Source: Microcoleus sp. FACHB-61 (lineage in GTDB: Bacteria; Cyanobacteriota; Cyanobacteriia; Cyanobacteriales; Microcoleaceae). Taken from it: a stretch of 64,000 nt of DNA. The position numbers and the translations under genes were made by a program. The notes beneath the pieces were generated by a model. The model had not been told where the DNA came from. It saw only the letters and a list, made by a program, of their open reading frames with translations, and did not search any database. Shown piece after piece: positions 59,858 through 64,000 of the stretch. The stretch lies in contig JACJNY010000067.1 in NCBI GenBank assembly GCA_014695295.1, forward strand, positions 62,001-126,000. Direction: 5' to 3'. Numbering within the stretch: the stretch's first letter is position 1; each line of letters starts with the position of its first letter.

Positions 59858-62557
59858 TTATTTACTGTTTATGGTCTTAGTTATTGGTTCAAATAGCACG
59901 CATCTGCTTAAAAGTCGCGGTTGATTGGGTTCCACGTCGGCAGGAGGATTGGGGCTGCCGATTGTTTGGAGGCGCTTCGGGTCAGCACCTTGCCGCACTA
60001 AAGCATCTCGCACTGCAGCAGCACGCCTGAGCGACAACTGTTGATTTGTAGCAAGTTCCCCAGTTCGATCGCTGTGCCCAATTATCTTAATCTGTTTTTG
60101 AGGATATTGATCCATGAAATTTTTGACACTGGCGATGATTTCTCCGTATGTAGGGTCTAATTTTGTCGTTCCTTGCTCGAAGTAGATGCGGCTTGTAATT
60201 TTCAGCGGATCTAATTTAACTGTGCTAATCACCGATTGAACACCGGGAATTTGCTTCAGGGACTGAGCTATTTTCTGTGCGTCTGCACCGTCTCTAACTG
60301 TGCCCTCTACTGTAACTTTGCGATCGCCATACCGACTAGAAATAGAAACACCCTCTCTCTGGTTCAAAACGGCGGTAATCCGCTGCACCTCGGCCGCAGT
60401 CAAAACTGGATCTGGGGGAACATCCACAGCTACAATTCTATTATCTAATTGCAATTTCGGTGCAGTTGATGCGGCTATTTTTGCGGCTTGTGCCCGCAAT
60501 TCTTGATTTGGCAACTTGCCGGTTAGTTTTAAAGTTTTGCCATCAACTGCAACATCTAAGCGGTAAACTGCTAATTCGGGAGTCGAGGCTAAAGCTGCCA
60601 CGGCATTTGCTTCGAGGCGGTGCTCAACGCTGCTGCGGTACTGATAAATTCCCCAAGGTACTAAGATTAAGCTCAGGGCCGCTAAACCGATACCCGCTAT
60701 GGCGATCGGGGGTTTTGTTGATTTTTCTTTTTGTAGCGGGTCGAATAAAGTTTTTATACACGGGTGCAGCGACTCCGGTATAGTACCGGGATCGCCGTTA
60801 AACTCCTGAATTAATTTAGCGTAATTAAGGATGAGATTACTAACGGTTTGCCGCAGTTTGTTGATGAACGAGTCTGGCGGTTCTCCTTTTATCACGACTG
60901 CCATGTAGCAGTATCCCGCTACTTCTAGCATAATTTTTGAGTCGCCGTATTCAATTTGATTGAGTTCGGAAGCTTCTCCCGGTCGAACGATACAGTCGTT
61001 AACAAAGCTGCGAATAGCTGTGAGCATTCCTGCTACCATTTCTGATTCTAACTGGTAGCTTTCTGAGTTTTGAACTTCGGAAATTATTAAGCCAGATGCT
61101 TTGTGAATTAAGAATGCTGCTTGGACGGTGAAGGGTACTGATTCTTTGAGGATTAATTCAGCTTCGGAGACTCCTTGTACTTTGGAGCGAATTTTTCGCT
61201 TAAATCCTTCGACACTGATGGCATTGGACACTTTTTCATTGATTGTCTTGATAGCTTCTGCCATGTATCGGGAAATTGTACTGCCAATTACGGGATAGAG
61301 CGCATCCACCATAGAGTTGCGCTCGAGTTTTATTTGGGCTGTAATCGCTTTGCCCATTTCCGGGGCGATCGCCTGGGCGATCGACTCTTGGTCGAGGCGA
61401 ATTTGCTGTTTAATTGCCAGACCGATTTCTGGGGCGATCGCGTTAGCAATATCCGCTGGCGAATTCACTATTTGTTGAGCAAGTGCGTCGGGAAGCAGCT
61501 CAGCTATTGCCGCACTCATTGCCGACTTGTTTTCGTGAGTTTTTGCCCTAATCACTTCGTCAATAATTGGGACGATCGCCTTGACAACTTCTTCTCTGGA
61601 ATCGGCAATTTTGCGGCTGAGAATTTCTGCGATCCAAGGCAGCATCAACTCAATCAACTCTTGGGGCTCGTAGATTTGGTGCTCCAGCTTTCCTAATTTA
61701 TCGTCGATTGTTGCCATCAGGTGGCGCACCCCCGGCAAATCGTTTTCTGCCAGCAAATTTTTCACTTGCTCGATATCCGATATTTGCTCGCCAAACATCA
61801 GATTTTGCAGCCTTTCCATCGCGCTGTCGGCTTCATTTAAGTCCTGTTTAATTTGCCCTAATATTTCTGTCGGCTGTTCTCGTAAGTTGGGAATTTCTAG
61901 ATCCGAAGCCACTGCAGCATCTAAATATGCAGTTTCTGGTGGCTCTGAGACTGTGGAAACTATGGGGTAATCGGGAATTTCCGAGGGTTTTGACTCGGTT
62001 TCGGGAGCGGAAACATCCTGTAAAGGGCGATCGAACCCGTGGGATTTTTGAGCCTGTACGTACTGTAGAGAATCTTTCATTGTCAAGTTAGACAATTCCT
62101 CGACAGGCTTTGATTCCTCCTCCAAATCCGGCTGGGCGATCGCGGAAACATCTATAGTTTTAGCTGAGGAATAGTCTTTTTCCAGTTCTGAAGTGTTGAG
62201 TTTGTGAGTAGCCAACAGCAAACTTTTTAACTCGTCTGCAACAGCCGGCGTATCGCCAGACTCTGGTTTGCGATCGCCCGAAACTGGCACACTCGGCGCA
62301 ACTTCCTCTGGCGCTTGCTCAGAAATACCTAACAAATCCATCAACCCGCCGAGATCCCCAGCTTGATTTTTTTCCTGGCTGCTGTCACATTCGGGCTCTG
62401 CATTTTGCTGGTTGGAACCAGCAATAATTTTGAGATCGACTAACAGATTCAGCAAGGGTTCTAGCTGGGCTGCTGCATCGGCAGCAGACTCGTCAGGTTG
62501 AGAAACAAAACCCTCTAACTCATTTTTGTCAGCCGGATTTTCTTTCGGTAAAGCCAT
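59858..62557 (-). CDS. Membrane protein with helical repeats, roadblock-like region, BON-like and OmpA-like domains
   Basis: An 899-residue protein. Residues 1-230 are acidic and disordered-like. Residues 300-460 hold helical repeats (IAPEIGLAIKQQIRLDQESI style) and lead into VPFTVQAAFLIHKASGLIIS and ESEMVAGMLTAIRSFVNDC. This reads like a roadblock/LC7-type alpha/beta domain (about 465-590). One membrane helix follows (about 617-637, PPIAIAGIGLAALSLILVPW). The periplasmic part has two BON-like modules (about 660-785) and an OmpA-like peptidoglycan-binding domain (about 788-892: IKIIGHSDRTGELATNQQLS). Thus the protein spans the inner membrane with its N-terminus in the cytoplasm and its C-terminus at the wall. 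The GTPase gene follows two bases later. Confidence 0.8.
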   Translation of the reverse strand: MALPKENPADKNELEGFVSQPDESAADAAAQLEPLLNLLVDLKIIAGSNQQNAEPECDSSQEKNQAGDLGGLMDLLGISEQAPEEVAPSVPVSGDRKPESGDTPAVADELKSLLLATHKLNTSELEKDYSSAKTIDVSAIAQPDLEEESKPVEELSNLTMKDSLQYVQAQKSHGFDRPLQDVSAPETESKPSEIPDYPIVSTVSEPPETAYLDAAVASDLEIPNLREQPTEILGQIKQDLNEADSAMERLQNLMFGEQISDIEQVKNLLAENDLPGVRHLMATIDDKLGKLEHQIYEPQELIELMLPWIAEILSRKIADSREEVVKAIVPIIDEVIRAKTHENKSAMSAAIAELLPDALAQQIVNSPADIANAIAPEIGLAIKQQIRLDQESIAQAIAPEMGKAITAQIKLERNSMVDALYPVIGSTISRYMAEAIKTINEKVSNAISVEGFKRKIRSKVQGVSEAELILKESVPFTVQAAFLIHKASGLIISEVQNSESYQLESEMVAGMLTAIRSFVNDCIVRPGEASELNQIEYGDSKIMLEVAGYCYMAVVIKGEPPDSFINKLRQTVSNLILNYAKLIQEFNGDPGTIPESLHPCIKTLFDPLQKEKSTKPPIAIAGIGLAALSLILVPWGIYQYRSSVEHRLEANAVAALASTPELAVYRLDVAVDGKTLKLTGKLPNQELRAQAAKIAASTAPKLQLDNRIVAVDVPPDPVLTAAEVQRITAVLNQREGVSISSRYGDRKVTVEGTVRDGADAQKIAQSLKQIPGVQSVISTVKLDPLKITSRIYFEQGTTKLDPTYGEIIASVKNFMDQYPQKQIKIIGHSDRTGELATNQQLSLRRAAAVRDALVRQGADPKRLQTIGSPNPPADVEPNQPRLLSRCVLFEPITKTINSK

Positions 62558-62563
62558 GCGTTA

Positions 62564-63172
62564 TTATCCGTGATGGTGGCGCTCCGGCAACAGAAATTCG
62601 TTATTTAACTTATTATCAGCAACGTTTTTAAGTTCGGGCACAAATTCTGTTCCTTTGAGCCTCATGCCGAGTTCAAACAGAATTTCTGCCATGTCGTCTC
62701 TAGACACTTTAACATCTCTGAGCATGGAAAAGCGGCGATCGAGCTCTTCAAACACTTGTGTTTTCAAAGTGCGGCTTTCTTCAGATAGTCTATCTCTGGT
62801 TTTGGAGAGTTCGTCGCGAAGCGAACTGGTTTGATTGTCTATTGCCTCGTCCAGGGCTTCCATGTTGCTGGAGAATTTGCGGTTAACGCGATCGATTTGC
62901 TGACGGAGGTCAGCGCTTTCTTCTTGCGTGTTTGAGGTGAGCGATTTAACTTTCTTCTCTAACGAATCAACGGCCACCTTCATTTCTGCCGACAGAACTG
63001 TCTTCACTTGTTCGATGCGAGCTTGCATATCTTGCTGCATCATGGACAAGTCGGAATCTATTTTATCGAAGCGATTATCGTATTCTCTAAGCTGCGCTCC
63101 AAAAATTATATCGCGAATCTGGTCGATATTTCCCAGCCGTTCGCGCATTTCTTCTTTAGTTATTTCGGCCAT
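62564..63172 (-). CDS. Coiled-coil protein, first gene of the signalling group
   Basis: The start at the ATG 63170-63172 (202 aa, MAEITKEEMRERLGNIDQIR) is preferred, as the longer frame to 63346 begins with basic, low-quality sequence. After a short helical head (QIRDIIFGAQLREYDNRF) residues 30-165 form a long coiled coil. The C-terminal about 40 residues (DDMAEILFELGMRLKGTEF) are a small helical module. It ends seven bases before the OmpA-like gene start. A scaffold role in the same complex is likely; no enzymatic motif. Confidence 0.75.
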   Translation of the reverse strand: MAEITKEEMRERLGNIDQIRDIIFGAQLREYDNRFDKIDSDLSMMQQDMQARIEQVKTVLSAEMKVAVDSLEKKVKSLTSNTQEESADLRQQIDRVNRKFSSNMEALDEAIDNQTSSLRDELSKTRDRLSEESRTLKTQVFEELDRRFSMLRDVKVSRDDMAEILFELGMRLKGTEFVPELKNVADNKLNNEFLLPERHHHG

Positions 63173-63342
63173 GCTTCTACCTGGAATCTCCGGAGATTGT
63201 GAGTTTAAGAACTGTGCTAGTGATTTACGAAATTTGTTGGTGGCACTAGCTTTTTTGACGGGGCGGCATTTTATTTTTTGAACTCTCACCCCTGCTTCGG
63301 GGATGGGATTTTTTAGAGTTTTGACTCTAAATATCCTGAGAT

Positions 63343-63561
63343 TCAAATTTTTGAGCCGGGTCTTGTCACCAAAAAGGGCGGTTTGCTATCCTTGCCTTGC
63401 ACCAAGCTCAGAGAAGCGTAGACTTTGCTGCTATACAGCACAGCGCGGTAGGTTTTAATGTCTTGACTGACATCCTCAATGATATAGCATCTTGACAGTG
63501 CCTGATACCATAGCGCTTCAGCCACAGGCCGCAAAAAGCCGGGGGCGCGATCCACGTCCAA
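63343..63561 (-). CDS. Possible 72-residue protein upstream of the signalling group
   Basis: A frame from ATG (63559-63561) reads MDVDRAPGFLRPVAEALWYQ and continues with YIIEDVSQDIKTYRAVLYSSKVYASLSLVQ. It has reasonable protein character (alternating strand-like residues), but no Shine-Dalgarno or known family. It overlaps a second frame and could be spurious. Confidence 0.3.
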   Translation of the reverse strand: MDVDRAPGFLRPVAEALWYQALSRCYIIEDVSQDIKTYRAVLYSSKVYASLSLVQGKDSKPPFLVTRPGSKI

Positions 63562-64000
63562 TTATATATAAGATATAACTCAAAAGCTGCACGGATCGCT
63601 CGCCGATCGGCTCCGAGCGATGTTGCCTTTGACATGAAAGCACTTATACAGTCGAACTCTGCCCCTCTCTCCTACTCGAACCCTCTCCTCTTGCGATCGC
63701 CCTATAAAAATTCATAGGGCCCGATCGACAGCGATCAGACCCAATAATATGAGAGCTTTGTTTTTTTTAACAAACGAGATGTGTTTCCGATTGAGAACTG
63801 TTACTTACTAGGGTTTACAACTTGTGCAGCTTTACTTTTAATCCGCAACCACAACTAAGTCTGACTCGACTGCGGTTTGGCTTGACTGCTCGATCGGCAG
63901 TTCGCCACTATTCCAAGTTGTGTTCGGTTAATTTCTGCTGCGCCTGGGAATCTAGACCGGAGACACCATGTCTATATCCTCGAACTTTCTTTCTAAATAT
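63562..64000. other. Right-end intergenic region
   Basis: About 440 bases without a credible gene. A hairpin at 63699-63720 (arms GCCCTAT and ATAGGGC, eight-base loop) is flanked by CGATC sequences. No U-tract follows it, so it is not a clear terminator. The promoter of the seven-gene group should be in or near 63173-63650. Confidence 0.4.

Noticed and set aside
63699-63720. Terminator at the right end
   Set aside because: The stem is good, but no T-run follows on either strand and no gene end lies near it.

Overview
The window reads as a chromosomal segment of a filamentous, non-heterocystous cyanobacterium of the Oscillatoriales (Microcoleus/Oscillatoria/Phormidium-like). The evidence is frequent HIP1-type GCGATCGC palindromes, a PetP-like cytochrome b6f subunit, a Get3d-type ATPase with a C-terminal alpha-crystallin-like domain, Uma2 and pentapeptide-repeat proteins, a cyanobacteriochrome-like GAF domain, and many heptanucleotide tandem repeats (TGACTAA, ATTTTAG, GGAAGAA, AGTCAGG) in and around gene ends. 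The species assignment is inference; no rRNA or tRNA gene was recognised.

Layout. 1-14.6 kb: mostly single genes: a partial GNAT acetyltransferase, a two-domain PPK2-type polyphosphate:AMP phosphotransferase, a YdcF-like membrane protein, glutaminase, a CHASE2 adenylate cyclase, a FecR-domain protein, PetP, Get3d, a Uma2 protein and a divergent EF-G paralogue. 14.9-21.0 kb: one CRISPR array of 82 repeats by hand count, with no cas gene anywhere in the window. Repeat sequence and repeat decay indicate that it is transcribed leftward from a leader at about 20971-21250. 21.2-29.2 kb: six leftward genes. They contain the three parts of a TerY-P-type phospho-signalling triad (vWA protein, PP2C phosphatase, Ser/Thr kinase-like protein), interspersed with a membrane protein, an unknown protein and a protein with two degenerate RNase III-like domains. 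29.4-50 kb: housekeeping genes (carB, pyrG, mltA, ROK kinase, cutA) mixed with small unknowns, a VIT/vWA protein, an Rpn-type nuclease, a pentapeptide-repeat protein and many dispersed repeats.

50.0-63.2 kb: seven leftward genes with very short spacings or overlaps, which look like one signalling operon. In transcription order they encode a coiled-coil protein, a membrane protein with a roadblock-like region, BON-like domains and an OmpA-like domain, a Ras/Rab-like small GTPase, a PAS histidine kinase, a PAS-GAF-PAS-PAS adenylate cyclase, a CBS-PAS5-GAF histidine kinase whose GAF carries the DXCF and second cysteines of cyanobacteriochromes, and a receiver-histidine kinase hybrid. This is the strongest candidate for an undescribed system: a GTPase module anchored to the cell envelope, co-encoded with two-component, cAMP and possibly light-sensing outputs. 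The CRISPR / TerY-P / RNase III-like neighbourhood is the second.
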